This document shows, one piece after another, positions 1 to 13,483 of a DNA stretch of 64,000 bases. The DNA is from Symbiodinium natans. Taxonomy: Eukaryota > Sar > Dinophyceae > Suessiales > Symbiodiniaceae. Position 1 is the first letter of the stretch; each line of letters starts with the position of its first letter. Under the pieces are notes generated by a model, which was given only the letters and a program-made list of their open reading frames with translations, was not told the DNA's origin and did not search any database. The stretch lies in contig CAJNDS010002576.1 in NCBI GenBank assembly GCA_905221605.1, positions 1-64,000 on the forward strand, in the 5' to 3' direction. Position numbers and translations under genes: made by a program.

Positions 1-1635
1 TATTTATTTGATGATGATTTGCATTTATTAGGTCCGACGCAGACACTTTGAGAAAGAATATATTTCAGATCGAATTCCGGAATATTGAATATATTCGAAT
101 CTTTAGGATCTCTTCCTCATCTCAGCAAATTGAAATGATTTTCGATTTTTCCTCTATATTTGAATGGCTTCATTCTCTGGATCTAATTCGGGATGGTGGT
201 GGGCACGTACACGGGCCGAGAATATGATGGAGTTATTTCGTTTATGGGGATTATTTATATTCCATAGTAATAACGAATCAAATATGGATTGATATGCTGA
301 ATAGAAACGTACGAATCGACAAACCCAGCAATATTGAAATGAGCAGGAGATAGATATTGATCCGATTATATTCGACTATATCGATGGCTTGAATACAGAG
401 AGACGATATATATACATATATATATATATATATGTATTTTGGATTCGTTATGCAAAGTTGTAGATGAATCCTCGGAGGGTCGCCAGGCCAAATGCGACAC
501 TTGTTACAGGAGCGTATAATTCTCTCCTCTTATAACGCCACGTGACTATTTGCTTTGAGCGTCGTCGTACTATTCATTTCCGGGAACCTGAGAAATTTGC
601 AGAGAATTTATCATTTGCTTGAAGATGATTTACACTTATCTAGATTGTTCTCGACGCAGGCTCTTTGAGAAAGAAAATTTGATTCCCCTATTCGTGGCAC
701 TTAGCTTGAGTACCCTGATTACGTCATTTTAAGGCAGAATATTCCTCAATGATCGAATGCCCCTTAATGGACCGAAAAGATGAGACGACCGCAAAATCAA
801 TCGCTATCCGCGGAGAAATTGCATGATGATTGTCGACAAAGAGCAGAAGGGATAATCAGAAGATCGACTAATCTCCTATCCGAGTCGTCGGGCAACAATC
901 CCAATGATTCAAATTTCAATGCCAAATCTCCTCCTGATAAAAGACGATTCATCTCGTCATGGATGAAATTGTGCAATCCCATTTTCCCAATCATAATTCA
1001 TATCAAATTATGATGATTATATTGAGCCTAAATTTGAGGTCATTATGGACATATTTCGTCCATATCAAATAATGGCAATCCAAATCGTATGGATATCGAA
1101 CCTGAGAATATAATATTGGAAAGATAATTGAAGAAAATTAGATTTGGAATATATCGGTTCCAGCCGTCAGCCCAACATCCCGTGAATCATCGAAGCCGTA
1201 ATTAATCTTGGGGAGGAAGCAATCCCTCGAAAATGCGATGAGAGATATCTTCGATCTGGGATATGAGATCTTTTTGTCGAAGTTGAACCCGGGAATTCTG
1301 AAAGTCAATCTGCCACGTCGGCAATAGGGCTTCCAATCTCTGAGCAAGCACCATCCATCCCAATAAAGAATGATATGGACGCGTAGGGACGAGGATTTGA
1401 TATATATCCTGTTCGAATCTAGAAGCTTCCAAATAGTAAATATCGGAACGATGGCAAGTAGAATACATAATAGAATATTCTCCATTTAGAAATCTCCATA
1501 ATGTCCTGTGTAATAGCCGTATATATTACTCACGATCTTTCTATATCTTGATCTCATTGGATCATCTTCGTATTCTTTCTTCTGATGCGATATTATATCC
1601 TTGGATATAAGTTTCATCACCAGGTCGTTTTTATT
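1..1635. other. AT-rich non-coding block
   Basis: No gene is recognisable here; the open frames are short and have no protein-like pattern. Base composition is clearly AT-richer than the DNA after about 5.2 kb. It holds a short TA run at about 412-434 and a diverged direct repeat of about 50 bp (12-62 and 621-680, sharing the core TTTGAGAAAGAA). Confidence 0.6.
12..680 (+). repeat. Diverged direct repeat pair (12-62 / 621-680)
   Basis: Both copies run from a GATGATTT-like start through CGACGCAG to CTTTGAGAAAGAA, with scattered mismatches. They are about 610 bp apart in the AT-rich block upstream of the reverse transcriptase pseudogene. They could be remnants of the 5' region of that element, but nothing else shows this. 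Confidence 0.4.
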
Positions 1636-1639
1636 GCGA

Positions 1640-4090
1640 TGGCGGTTGGGCGAACGTCGTAATTTGCGGGATGAGGTCATCATGGTGATTGAACATCGGT
1701 CCCTAATCGGCGCAAAAGTCTCGTCGAGGGATGATGCTTGTGTTGATGTTGGTCGGCTAGTTGCTTTGGGGCGTCCGGAACAAGTCTTGAAGCGTTTAAC
1801 CTTTCCTGGCTTAGATCGAGATATCTCGGAAATTCATGCTAAATTGGTGGCTAAATTTCGCCAATTCCTGCGACCATTTCCGAGTCGAATACGTTATCGC
1901 CATCGCCCGAAGTCCCGGGCTCATTGGATCGGGATCAGGACCTGATGGATTAAGATCGGATTTCTTGAAGGGATTGATTGATTTGGGTGAGGATTCGTCA
2001 CTTGTGCCATTGCTGATCGAATTTGTTCAGAAAATAATTGATGGTCAAATCCCCCACGCTTTGTAGCCATGGCTTGCTGGAGATACTCTGATCGACGTGG
2101 ATAAGATTACGAAGGATAGGAGTCCTGTGTCGCTTGACCGCGACACGCGACGTCGATTGTTATGGGACAGGTGCTTCGGAAATTGGTCGGTAAGTGCTTG
2201 TATCGAATGGATTTGATTAATATGCGACAGAGGTTGTTGCCTACTCAACTTGCGGTTGGACTTTCGAATGGTGCGGAGACTTTGGTTCATACGTGTCGAG
2301 AGTGGATTGGGTGTACCCGGCATCGTGAAGATATCGTTTTTCTTCAGAAAAATGCATCTAATGAATTATTATCGGTGCAATTTAGCCAGGATGCTCGGTA
2401 ATTTGCACCGGCTTCGGCCAGATTCGTGGAATGGTGTTATGGGGCCGATTCGTATTTAATGTATCGGGGTCGTTTGAAGAGCAGCTCGAGAGGCCAACAA
2501 GGATGTCCCTTGATGATGGCTTTATTTTATCTCATATGAAAATGTATGGTCGAGGTTGCGCGTGTTGCGGCGGGGTTTCATCCAGAATTCGAGTCGGAAA
2601 ATGCGGATGATGCTTTCAATGGGGAATTAAATTCCCATGTGCTATGTTCCTTCCAGGAGGAAATCCGCTTGGCAACTGAATTCAGCTTGAGATATGATTT
2701 GGAATAATACATTCTTTATTTGTTTTCCGTCGAATATTTTCGTGGGGATGTCTCTGGCTTTCAGGCTTTGGGCGTTAGGATGGTCACGGGTCTTGATATC
2801 CAGATCTTGAAAATTCCGGTTGGAAATAATGAGGTCTTCTTACGAGAATAATGCGAAGAGAAATAACGTTTCTTCGAGAATCAATTTCAAGCTTTGGAGA
2901 CGTATCCGCGCAAATACGAGGCCTTCCATTTATTCCAGCAATATATGGGATTCGGACAATTGAATTATTTGGCCCGCACTACTCCCCGGAGCCTTTTGCT
3001 TGACTTGTGTGAATGGTACGATACGCGCTTCAAACGTTGCTTTGAAAGTATCTTGGGACAGGAGGTTCCTTCAATCGTGTGGCAATAGGTTTGCTTGCCA
3101 GCTTCGTCTGGCGGCTTGGGCTTGATGATCGATGCTCTTGAAAAGAATGGAGATACTTACCATAAGTCTGATTTGATTTTCTTGGTTGCGTGCCGTACTA
3201 CTCGGTCGGCAGTTGATGCTTTGCTTCGCTCGGAATGGGATTTCGTGTCGTTGGGATATGAAGCTGCTCGTGACGAATTGATGCCTCATCCTCCCAATTA
3301 CGTGGCGGTTCTCCAGGAATACAGGGAGCCAATAGCTCAGAAGGATATCTTGCCCTCGGTCTTTGAGGCGGCTCGACGACATCTTGTGTCTCAAGTTTGT
3401 TTGGGAGGTGCTGCGCGGTTACAATCATGTATGGGATCATGGTCCGTGGTGTTATATTCGTTGATGCTATTTCTATACGACTTGGATTGCCAGTGTTCTC
3501 GGTCGAACAAGCGTGTGCTCGGTGCCCTCAGATAATGGATATCTATACATATCATGCCATCACTTGCTCTATGGAGGGGGGAAAGGTCCGATTATACAAT
3601 CAAATCCGAGATGCCATTTCCATTATTTGTCAAATGCGACGCTTGGGGCTCGTCTTGAACCGGAGGGCTTTTTGCCAGCGGAGCAGGGGCGTCGACCGGC
3701 TGATATCTTATTTGTGCCGATTCCTTTGTGTAGACAATCCCAATGGACCTTGCATCCCCATGTAGCTTTGGACTTCGCGGTTGATTCTCCTTTCAAGATT
3801 GGGGAATTTCAGGTTGCTGCCGAAAAAGTCCAGGCAATTGCCAGTTCTTATGCCCAAATCAAACGTTCTCATCATGCTACTCAAGAGTAGTGTTGAGCCC
3901 AATGAATTAGATTTGAATCTGAGGTTTTCGAGATATTGGGCGGTTTGGAGGCAGAAGTAATTCGTCTGTGCGAATCCCTCTGCTAGGCGATTGATTATAA
4001 AACTCAACAAATTTTTGGTCATACTCGTTTACGATTGATATCTCGTATTTCGATTGGTATCCAATGATATCTATATAAGTATTTCGAATG
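1640..4090 (+). pseudogene. Decayed reverse transcriptase-like gene
   Basis: This is a broken reverse transcriptase reading, kept in pieces over three frames with several in-frame stops. In order I see a GPDGLR...FLK-like RT start (about 1,900-1,970), LVGKCL followed by LLPTQLAVGLSNGAETLVH (2,185-2,290), a decayed motif A region, then QQGCPLMMALF (about 2,500) and a DDAF remnant (about 2,610). Further on are a GGLGL segment (3,110), a Cys/His block C-x2-C...H...C (3,515-3,570) and an LPAEQGRRPADILF block (3,670-3,710). That order matches RT-like genes found singly in many eukaryotes, which end in a CPxCG...DxxGdHaxxC, GGG..RHN and RPADV region. Stops near 2,064, 2,400, 2,705, 2,850 and 3,089, and frame changes near 2,160, 3,420 and 3,650, show it is dead. 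The family name is inference; the RT pattern is clear. Confidence 0.75.
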
Positions 4091-5230
4091 GATTCGAATG
4101 TCTAGTCTCATTATACCAGAGGATTGAGGCGCCTCTCACGTATTCTTGTTGGTAGTTTCTTGAAAAATTTGATTCCCCAGGATGATGCCCCCACGATGGT
4201 TGACAGAGGTCAAGTGAAGCGTTACGCGTCTGGAATTATATATTTTTTTTTTTTTTCTTTTTTTTTTTTCGGATAAATCGTATCTGCGGATCTTCAGCTA
4301 TCTGGAATTATTTCACTTTCATGATTTTTATTTGTTCCCACTCCAAAAATCCAGAATGAATTTATTTCTTTGTTTTAACTGGCTCGGCCTCAGAGGAAAC
4401 CAGCACACCGACCCTGGGTATCTCGAAATCAAGACCAGCGCCAGGTATCAATCTCACGTAGCCACCTCGACGTTCAGTCAGCCGACCAAATTGCTGCACA
4501 ATGACACTGCCATATATTATAATGCAAACCCCAAAGCCAAACTCTGAGCAGTATCATATATCAACAAGATACCCAGAAATTTTCGGATTTTTTGTCCTAG
4601 CCAGCTGGAAGCAAGGGCAACAGGACTAGCGATTGCAAAAGCTCAAATTGGACAGCTGCTGGAAATTTCCGTTGCTGCTCGTGATTTCTCTATTGATCTT
4701 CTTGTGACGCCAGGCCCCCCCACCCTCCACGTAAAATCATAATATTCGTAGGCGGCCAGTAGGGACGAATAGAGTGAATCGAGTGATACAATATTTTGAA
4801 AGATAATAAATCTTCTTTTTCCTTTCATTTTTAAGAATTCAAATTCGTGGAAATCTTTTCATCTTTCTAGTATATTCCACTGAATTAGGGAGTGGTAGTG
4901 GATCATTCAACATAGTAGAATATCTCAGAGAATGCGAAATTTGTGTAATTGTTTATATTTATTATTTATATTTCGACGAGTTCCTACATTTCATTTCTTT
5001 AATTCAAAATTATTTTTTTTCAGAATAGTAAATTCTTATATCGAAAAAAATTCCCCATTTGCATCTCTTATTCGATTAATAAGATTCAGAATGATATGGT
5101 AATCATTATCCACCCATCATATCGATAAGAAAATGTATCGAATTCCTCAAATATACGAAATACAAAAAGATCCCAATATTAATGATGAAGCAAACGCACA
5201 AGATATTATATGAGAGATCCGAAGTCTTTC
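4091..5230. other. AT-rich non-coding block, 3' of the RT pseudogene
   Basis: I see no gene. The block has a broken poly-T run (about 4,241-4,270) and a few short frames without protein character. Composition changes to GC-richer DNA at about 5,220-5,260, which marks the end of this AT-rich domain. Confidence 0.6.
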
Positions 5231-8200
5231 TTCTCTCGCCTCAAGACCCATGATGTTCAACCTCAGTGAGCATTGGGCCGATCGCCTCCTCGAGCAAGAG
5301 TGTCAAGACCCAACGGCTCGACACTGATTACCCTCCTTGGAGTTTATGTGCGCAAGAGGTTTGGCTTGCCGTGGCTCCAGACCTACCTACTACACCATGT
5401 TTGTTCCAGTGGGGGCAGTCCATCTCAGCCGCCCGTGTCGCCTGGAGCATCCCCCGGCCAGTATGACTACTACAGGCAATGGGCTCTGGAATTAGAAGCC
5501 TGTGAAAAACAGGCGTCACGTTCTGCGAATATCTGCGAATGGCTGCAGTTGTGGGATGGGTTTCGCTGGTCCACCGATCGCCCGTCGATGCTACAAGGAT
5601 CTCATGTGACCCTTCTTCTTGCACAACATGTCCTGGGCACGGCAGGAATGGCAAGCTTTTCCATGGAGGGGGCAGGACGCGTTGGTTTAGCCGTGGGCAG
5701 AAGCCATCAGCGCTCCTCTCAGTACTCCTCGCGCCACTCCTCGTCCCACGCAGTCGTGTCACGGTGCTGTCCAGCTTTCTGAAACATTGCAATTGGGGGA
5801 GTGAGGAATGTGCAAGCTTCGAGCCAAAAGCGCGGCGCCTCATGCGACGCCTCCCATGAGCCGGTTCCCAACAGAGCAGAATCGATCCTGACCGCGGTGT
5901 AAGAAGCTTCGGCATGAACCCTAGACGTGCGACAGGCAATTGCACCCCAAATCTGAGCCGCAACACAGTGCGGATTAATACGGGTTGTGGGTTTAGGGTT
6001 TAGGGTTTAGGGATTGACACGAGGCAACCATGGTTCACCCTTGTACAGTACAGCGGGTGTGGGAGCAATGCAAAAGGAGAGGAACCGGTGGCATGTGGAT
6101 GGGCACCACTATCTTCCAACCAGTGCAGCCAGGGTCGGTGGTTTTGAGGCCTCGTTTGGAGTCAAAGGCCTTTGTGCATCTCGGCTCCAGCATTTTGCAT
6201 TCCCCGCCCCGCGCACCTCTCAACACCTCGATCTACAGCTTCGCTTGTAAAGTCGCAATGGCTGTGATCGACACTGTGCCATCTCTCGAAGAGCTGTCGC
6301 TGGCTGATGTGTGCGGACAACAGTGCATGCCCGGGATCGAGACAAACCTGGCGCGCTGGGCAAGAGGAGCGCAAGGCGGCCATAGCCTGCAGGATTCCCG
6401 CGAGACCTCCAGCGCCATTTTCCACGAGCAGGCACGGAAAGACAGGTATCACCCCTAGTACACCGACTAGCGGAGCTTTTCTGGGCCCGGACTTTAAGAG
6501 GGGGATCATCAGGGATCCGCAGGAAGTTAACGTTCCGGAAGCTTGATCAGTCATGGCGCCACGCACCTTGCCTTGATCCTTGCGTTCAGTGACTCCGGCT
6601 CTGTCTCTTTTCTAGCTCCGCTCACGCGTGCCCTTTTGCAGGATGGGAGGGGGCGAAAGTCCGACTTGTGCACTCCTGGAGTACACTATCGCCACACTAT
6701 GTGATCTGTGGAGCTTGCCGGGAGAATCGCAGCAGCACGCGCGTTCTTAGAACAAGGGTGCTGCGCACGGTGTCACTTGGGTTGATCTGGTCGGCCAATC
6801 AAGGCCATGACCCGCATTGCATTAATTAACATTACCCTGTTAATCCCTGGTCTGGATTCCTTTCGCTTATTGACTCACGGGTTAGTTCTCCAGATCACCT
6901 ATCATGATTTCACTTGTCTCACCTTTGGACCTTTGCTGCCGGTGTAGCCTCCTCTCCCTGGTGCTGATGGGTTACAGGTGCCATCATCAACCGCGTGCCG
7001 GTCTCAAGGGCGGATTCATGGGCAAGACTGGTGAGCGAATGATATGGGACAGGGAGGTCGTGTCCAGGTTAGTTAGGGTCTCAAGGTGTGACAGGGAGAT
7101 TCCGGAAGGTTAGACAGACAGTAGATTCATGGGCAAGACTGACAGGTGGGATGGATTCCAGTGAATGATTGTGAACCGCCCAACGGTAAGGCTTTCCAAT
7201 GTTTAGAATGAGTCCCAGATCTGGCGGTTAACATCACAGGGTCTTTTAACACTCTTTGAAAGTGCCTAGCGAGTGTAGGCTTCCACGTTCGAAGCGCCGA
7301 ATGGCCGAATGGGTCTTGAGATCATGTTGTGGGATCTGCTGGTGTTTTGGGGTGCATATGGTGACAAGGATGGGGCGAACGATGCATCAAACGTGTCGCC
7401 TGCCGCCATCATGGGCTTCTTCTCGGAGTAGTGCACCAGCGACACCGACTCCACACTTTGCTGCGTAAGCTCAGCAAGAGGTCGTCTCTTAAAGATCGCT
7501 GTCCAAACTCCTGCGAATGCACATCGCAGACAGGAACTTGGCAACCTTCGAGCCTAATGTGACAATCCGGAAGAACCCTGAAATACACCAACGCGCGCGG
7601 GAGGACTCACAAGCTCAGGGCTGAAATTGCACCTCGCGCGCCATGCTCCTGCAAAGCACTTGCGCAGAGGATCAGCCTTGAAAAGCCGGCAGAAGCTGCG
7701 GAGAGCGCAGAATGAATGCTTTACGGCTGAACGTGTTCGGAGTGACTGCAAGATTACACTTCTGCAGAGGAAGAGGGTTTGGCTTCCGAGACAGGGTCAC
7801 CACCGGCCACCCGGCAGTGAAGGAGACTCAAGGCTCAGGGCAATCGGACCAACACCGAAGCAAGTGGTACAAAAGGCATAAGACTCGAGTTCGACACGTG
7901 CCCCGTTTCCTCGCCAAAGCATTGCCTCAGTACCAGGTTGATCTGCTCTTCGGCGGACATTTAGAGCCACGGCCATGTTTGCTTCATCTTCACGAATGTT
8001 TTGCTTCACTTAGTACACGCCTCTGCCATCGGGTCCCGTTGTTCCTGTTGGAGGCTGAAGAAGCTGATCGTCTGCACGAGGGGTCCGGCGGCGACAGTGG
8101 CTGCGCCTTTCCTCGGGCATTCCGTCAGCAACGTGTGCAGCGCGTGGTGCCAAAAGATTGCTGTCGCAGCAGCTTTGGAGTCATCACAAATCGCACTGAC

Positions 8201-8404
8201 TTCCATGGCTTTGTTTTGGAACCTTACAGAACGGATGCTCGCAGCCTATTTTTCTTTTCCCCCCCCCACGGTGGTAGAATGGGTGGCTGGCCCCAGGAAA
8301 GATCAGCTGTTACAAACGCTGCGTCGCGGAAAGATGCCCGGGAGCCAGCTACTACTGAAGGCCCTTGGAACAGACCGTGGACCTCAGACCCAAATCCTCT
8401 AGAC

Positions 8405-9425
8405 GCCGCCAGGGGAGTGTGGGCCCAGAGACGGGGTGCGAAGGTCGCACTTCTCAGGATCCAAAATTATGCTGCCTAGCCATGGCTGTCCAGAGGTGCC
8501 GTATGAGTCGGACATCGACTTGGCTTCCACAATCGACACCTATGACTTTCTGCCACCCATTCTTCTGCTTCATCTCGACTTTCGGGTCTGCGCCCCTGGA
8601 GTCCCCTGAACACCCAGAGCATACCCAAGTGCCCGAGACCCCGACCTCGACTTCTGAAACCAAACACATCCTGTCCTGGAGGCCCAGGGCCAGGTAAAGC
8701 TAATTGAGCCAGTACGAGGGGCAGTCGTTGTACAATACTTGGGGCTGGGTTTTTCAGATCAGGCTTGCGGGTTGCAGCCTGCTGCACAGGTCCTTCAAGA
8801 TGCGCGGACCTTGCGTGTTGCGAACCTTGCGCTCCTGGATCAGACAGCCCATACCCTCAAAGGTAGGTACCGGGCTTCTAAGTCGCAGGCAAAAGTGCGC
8901 CTGCCCAGTACGATTTCATAGGGGTCCTCATGTCAAGCCTCCTCCTGTCAAGCCGCTTCAACTAAGGCTCCGCTCCGGAGAGACAAGCACCCCACAATTC
9001 CAGCGTGGCTGGGCAACGTGCTTTCTGGTTTCCACCCCGCCAGGGGAGTGTGGGCCCAGAGGCAGGGTGCGTTAAGGTCGCACTAATCAGGATCCAAGAT
9101 GCATGGCTGCCCAGGCATGGCTGTCCAGAGGTGCCGTATGAGTCGGACATCGACTTGGCTTCCACAATCGACACCTGTGACTTTCTGCTACATGGATTTT
9201 CTTTGCGGCCCGTTCTTCTGCTTCATCTCGACTTTTTGGTCTGCACCCCTGAAATCCTCTGAACACCCAAAGCATACCAAAGCGCCCGAGACCCCGACCC
9301 CTGAAACCAGACAAATCCTGTCCAAGAGGCCCAGGGCCAAGTAAAGTTAATTGAGCCAGTACAAGGGGCAGTCGCTGTATCAGTACAGTACTTGGGGCTG
9401 GGTTTTTCAGGCGTGTGGGTTGCAG
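8405..9425 (+). repeat. Direct duplication, units 8,405-8,790 and 9,042-9,425
   Basis: Both units begin CGCCAGGGGAGTGTGGGCCC and run in the same order through GGTGCCGTATGAGTCGGACA to GGGCTGGGTTTTTCAG. Small insertions and scattered substitutions separate them, at roughly 90% identity by eye. The offset is about 640 bp. A third, weaker copy of the start lies near 9,695-9,790. Confidence 0.85.
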
Positions 9426-10357
9426 TATGATGCACAGGTCGTGCAAACCTTGCACGGACCTTTTCTGTTGTGAACCTTGCGCTCGTTGGGTTTTCGCACA
9501 CAGCTCCCAATCAGAAGATTTACAAAGGTTTTACGACGGCATCCATGAGAGCACAGGGTGTACCTGCACTGCACGAGTCCAGCCGCTTGAAGTTTTGAAG
9601 CCCTGCTCCGCTCCGAAAGAGCCAAGTGATGCACAGCAGACGCACACGTCATTCCAGTGTACTTTGCAGCTTGCTGTTTTGCTTTCCACGCAGGGGTCTG
9701 GGACTAGCAAGTTGCGAGGGTCGGGTATGTAGAGGCCACACTAACCAGGATTCAACAGTATCCTGCCCATCCGTGGCTGTCCAGAGCTTAACCAGTCGCC
9801 TGCTTGCCCCCTCAGCAACTGTGTATCCCCCAATTGTGTTTGGATGGGCGGGGGGCATGTCCAGGCGGGGCGCTGGATCTGGTATGGTCTGGGAATTTGG
9901 AGCCCAATTCGAAGTGGCCAATCCGGGTCGTTGTTCATGCGTGGTCAACGCCAGACACATCTGGTGGAAGTGATGGCGCGTGCCCAGCAGCCCCTATACC
10001 CCGCAAGAGTCTATGAAGGCAAAAGCCGCGCAGGATTTCACCAGTCTCGTGCTAAAACAGCGCAAAGCTCATGACCTTGCTTGAATTCAGGGTCGCAGGG
10101 TTGGAATACTGTGTGAAAGCATTTCTCGGCAATATATCATCTCATTCCAGCACGGACCCGAGGCAGTGGCAAATCGTGATTGCCGAAGTAAAATGTTCCA
10201 GAAATGTCCGAGAAGGAGGAGTTGCGCAAGCCCGGCAAGTGTCTGCACGCTGTCTGTGCCAGACACACAACAGTGGCAGTTCAGTGCAATTACTTGAAGC
10301 TGACAGTCTTTGGGGGGAATGGGAGAACACATTCCGGCACCGCATCCCGGCCAGCGA

Positions 10358-12067
10358 GGTACAGAACGAAACCGCCATGGAAGGCCTCAAACCCCATACA
10401 CTAGCCAGCAGGACTGTTTTCGGGTGGGGAATGGCAAGGCTCCGCAAGCTATCCAGACTCTGGAGAGCCGCAGCTCGACGGCTGGACACGAGCTGCGGTG
10501 GCTTGGAGGCACGGCGCAGAGCTGCAGCAAAAGTCCACGTGCGTCCGAGTCTCTCGGTGAAGGCGGGCAGGCAGCCGAACTGCGTCATCAGCAGCCCTGC
10601 ATTGCGCAAGTCGGGCATGCCTCCGTAGGCAAGCCTTCACAGTCTGGGCAACCATGCCTCACCAGCGTACTGCAGAAGTGAATAGTAGGAACTGGGTGAC
10701 ACATGGCGATTTGTGTTCATGTGTCAGACACCACAACGGGATCGATTGCAATCAACAGCCCACAAGTCCAGCGCCCCGGCAGACACAGCTGGACAGCATA
10801 CTGCAGCAGAGATTGGGCGACATCGTGCTTCTTGTTCACGGCTTGTTCAACCCCAAATGCGTCTGCAGGACGTGCAAGCCGCGCACAGAAATCGCACCCT
10901 CTCACGCAAGGCATTCTCGGCGTCCCATCTTGTTCCAGCGTGGGAAACAGAGGCGTAAGTTGCCGCATACAGATACCGCGAGGGATTGCGCAAGCCAGGC
11001 AAACACAGTCCAGAGTCTGTCGCAGCTGGACAGCTAGACAAGAGCTGCCATGGTTTGGAAGCGCTATGTGGAGGAAAGGAACCACTCCAGAATGTCACAC
11101 ACGCCCCAAGGCGTAGCGGGAAAGATCCGAAAGTGGCCGAACTGCGAAATGGTGGATTCCACAGCCTGGGAATAGAAGCCGGGAAGCCCTTCACGCAGCG
11201 ATCAAATGCAATATACTGATGGGTCCACAAGTCCGGCGGCTCCAGATGGGTGGGAGGGAACTGCCGAACCACTAGCAGCCCTCTTCAGGCTGGCTGTGCC
11301 AGACACACAACAGTGGCAGCTCGACGCAGTCACTTATGCTTTATCTTTGATGAGCAGGATATTCCGGCACCGCAGCCCAGCCCGGGCCGCGGATGCTGGA
11401 GACAAGGGTACCCAGTTTGCAGCACGAGAGCTCACGGGCTCAGACATACCTCACATCCCAGTGAGGTACTGTGAGGTACAGAACGAAACCGCCATGGAAG
11501 GCCTCAAACCCCATACACTAGCCAGCAGGACTGTTTTCGGGTGGGGAATGGCAAGGCTCCGCAAGCTATCCAGACTCTGGAGAGCCGCAGCTCGACGGCT
11601 GGACACGAGCTGCGGTGGCTTGGAGGCACGGCGCAGAGCTGCAGCAAAAGTCCACGTGCGTCCGAGTCTCTCGGTGAAGGCGGGCAGGCAGCGGCCGAAC
11701 TGCGTCATCAGCAGCCCTGCATTGCGCAAGTCGGGCATGCCTCCGTAGGCAAGCCTTCACAGTCTGGGCAACCATGCCTCACCAGCGTACTGCAGAAGTG
11801 AATAGTAGGAACTGGGTGACACATGGCGATTTGTGTTCATGTGTCAGACACCACAACGGGATCGATTGCAATCAACAGCCCACAAGTCCAGCGCCCCGGC
11901 AGACACAGCTGGACAGCATACTGCAGCAGAGATTGGGCGACATCGTGCTTCTTGTTCACGGCTTGTTCAACCCCAAATGCGTCTGCAGGACGTGCAAGCC
12001 GCGCACAAAAATCGCACCCTCTCACGCAAGGCATTCTCGGCGTCCCATCTTGTTCCAGCGTGGGAAA
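10358..12067 (+). repeat. Segmental duplication, units 10,358-10,947 and 11,470-12,067
   Basis: About 590-600 bp are nearly identical in the two units, from GTACAGAACGAAACCGCCAT to TTGTTCCAGCGTGGGAAA. Differences are a few substitutions and a 3-nt indel. The intervening 520 bp contain further diverged pieces of the same unit: the GCCAGACACACAACAGTGGC box occurs near 10,258 and 11,297, and a GAAGCCGGGAAGCCCTTCAC box near 11,176 and 12,070. The unit offset is about 1.11 kb. No protein was recognised in either copy. Confidence 0.9.
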
Positions 12068-13483
12068 ATAGAAGCCGGGAAGCCCTTCACACAGCGATGC
12101 GAGCAAATGCAATATGTTGCAATATACTGATATGGGTCCACAAGGCCACGCGCCGACACGCAACCCTTACCCTTCAGGCTCTTGAAGGCATCCTTGCATG
12201 CAACATCTAACGTGCCCCCTGCCTTTTGGCTGCAACAGTGCAACTTTCATGGAAGGGGACGCGCGGCGCGGACCATTTTCATGGAGCAACTTTGGGGGGG
12301 CAACTAGACCCCGCATAGAAATCAGCCCCCGACAAACACCACGAGACTCTTCACACGGGAAACGTGGCGACTTCAGGAAATGGCAGAGCACGTCACTTCA
12401 TTCCGAGACCTACGTCTTTTGCAAAGCAGAAGTGCTCAGATCGATCAGACCGCCGCGATGATCGCGCAGGGTTGTTGCCGGATCGTAAGTGTTGGCGGAC
12501 TCCAGCGCTATTGCCTGCGGCAGGGGAATGTCTCTCTGTTAAAGGTCCGCCCGGACGGCTTTACCCAGAATTGCCAATGCTTTGCTGGCACTTTCCCTCT
12601 GCCCTCTGCCCTGCCTGTTGTAGCCCAGCTTGTTCAGCAACACGTGTGCACTGAGCTGCCAGCTGCTTGCATCTAAGCCATGGCGTCCTGTGGCAGATAG
12701 ACATAGATTAACCTGAAGGGGCTCAGGAGGGAGCTATGCTAAAACAGGCATGGATTGCTTCTGTAAGGTACTGATATGACTTGGATAAATTTCAGGGTTC
12801 CAACTGAGAATTGCCATCATGGTCATGGAAGCACTGCTGCCCCCAGCCTCCACGTACATGTTGGCAAGCGAAAAGTTCTTGCCGCGGAGCAGTACATCTC
12901 AGTCCTCAACCCGAAACCCTGGACCATAAGCTCTTGCCCTGCCTGCATCTCGCCCTCAACTCGACGCCCCAAATCCCCGATCCCACATGCACGAGCCCTG
13001 GCCCTAACAGCGGAATTTGGCTTAGGGCCTGGTGATGTTTCGAGAGTTTATAGGGCTTAGGGAAAACCACGAAGAACAAGCAACCTCTCCCGGCGAGACA
13101 GGAACGAACACACTGGAGTGATTGACTGTTGCCACTCCTCGACGTCAGCAGGCGCCGCCGATTCCTCCATGTCCTGGTTGTACAACATCTCGCCCGTAGA
13201 TGTCGCAGTATCAATAGGCCCAGTGAAGGACAGCTATTGATGCGGGAGCCCCCCCACGGGTGAATGGCCAAAATCTGTAACTGAGTGGCGAAGCCAATTC
13301 CCAACAGCAAAAGTGCTCCAAGAAATCGCAGTAAATCGGAGCAGTCAGAGAAGTTGCAGAGGGATCCGGAGGTCCGGGAGTGGACTCCGACAAGCGAAGA
13401 AACTACACTCACCTGAAAACCAGAATGCCTCAAGGTTGTCACCGCATTGTACAGCTCAAGGATCACAGCCCCAATACCCAGGC

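Larger units (their letters stand above)
5231..13480. other. GC-richer region without recognised genes
   Basis: Open frames up to 255 codons exist (for example 7,712-8,479 plus and 5,328-5,966 minus), but none shows a domain, conserved motif or protein-like composition I recognise. The region is shaped by internal duplication: a 385-bp pair at 8.4 and 9.04 kb, a 600-bp pair at 10.36 and 11.47 kb, and shorter copies of pieces of both. A short TTTAGGG tract lies at 5,990-6,012. Repeats such as CTTGGGGCTGGGTTTTTCAG look like intron ends but do not join convincing exons. Confidence 0.5.

Noticed and set aside
5328-5966. 212-codon minus-strand frame
   Set aside because: No domain, no conserved pattern, and GC-rich DNA makes such frames common.
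7712-8479. 255-codon plus-strand frame
   Set aside because: No protein-like motifs; its end runs into a duplicated segment with no matching frame in the other copy.
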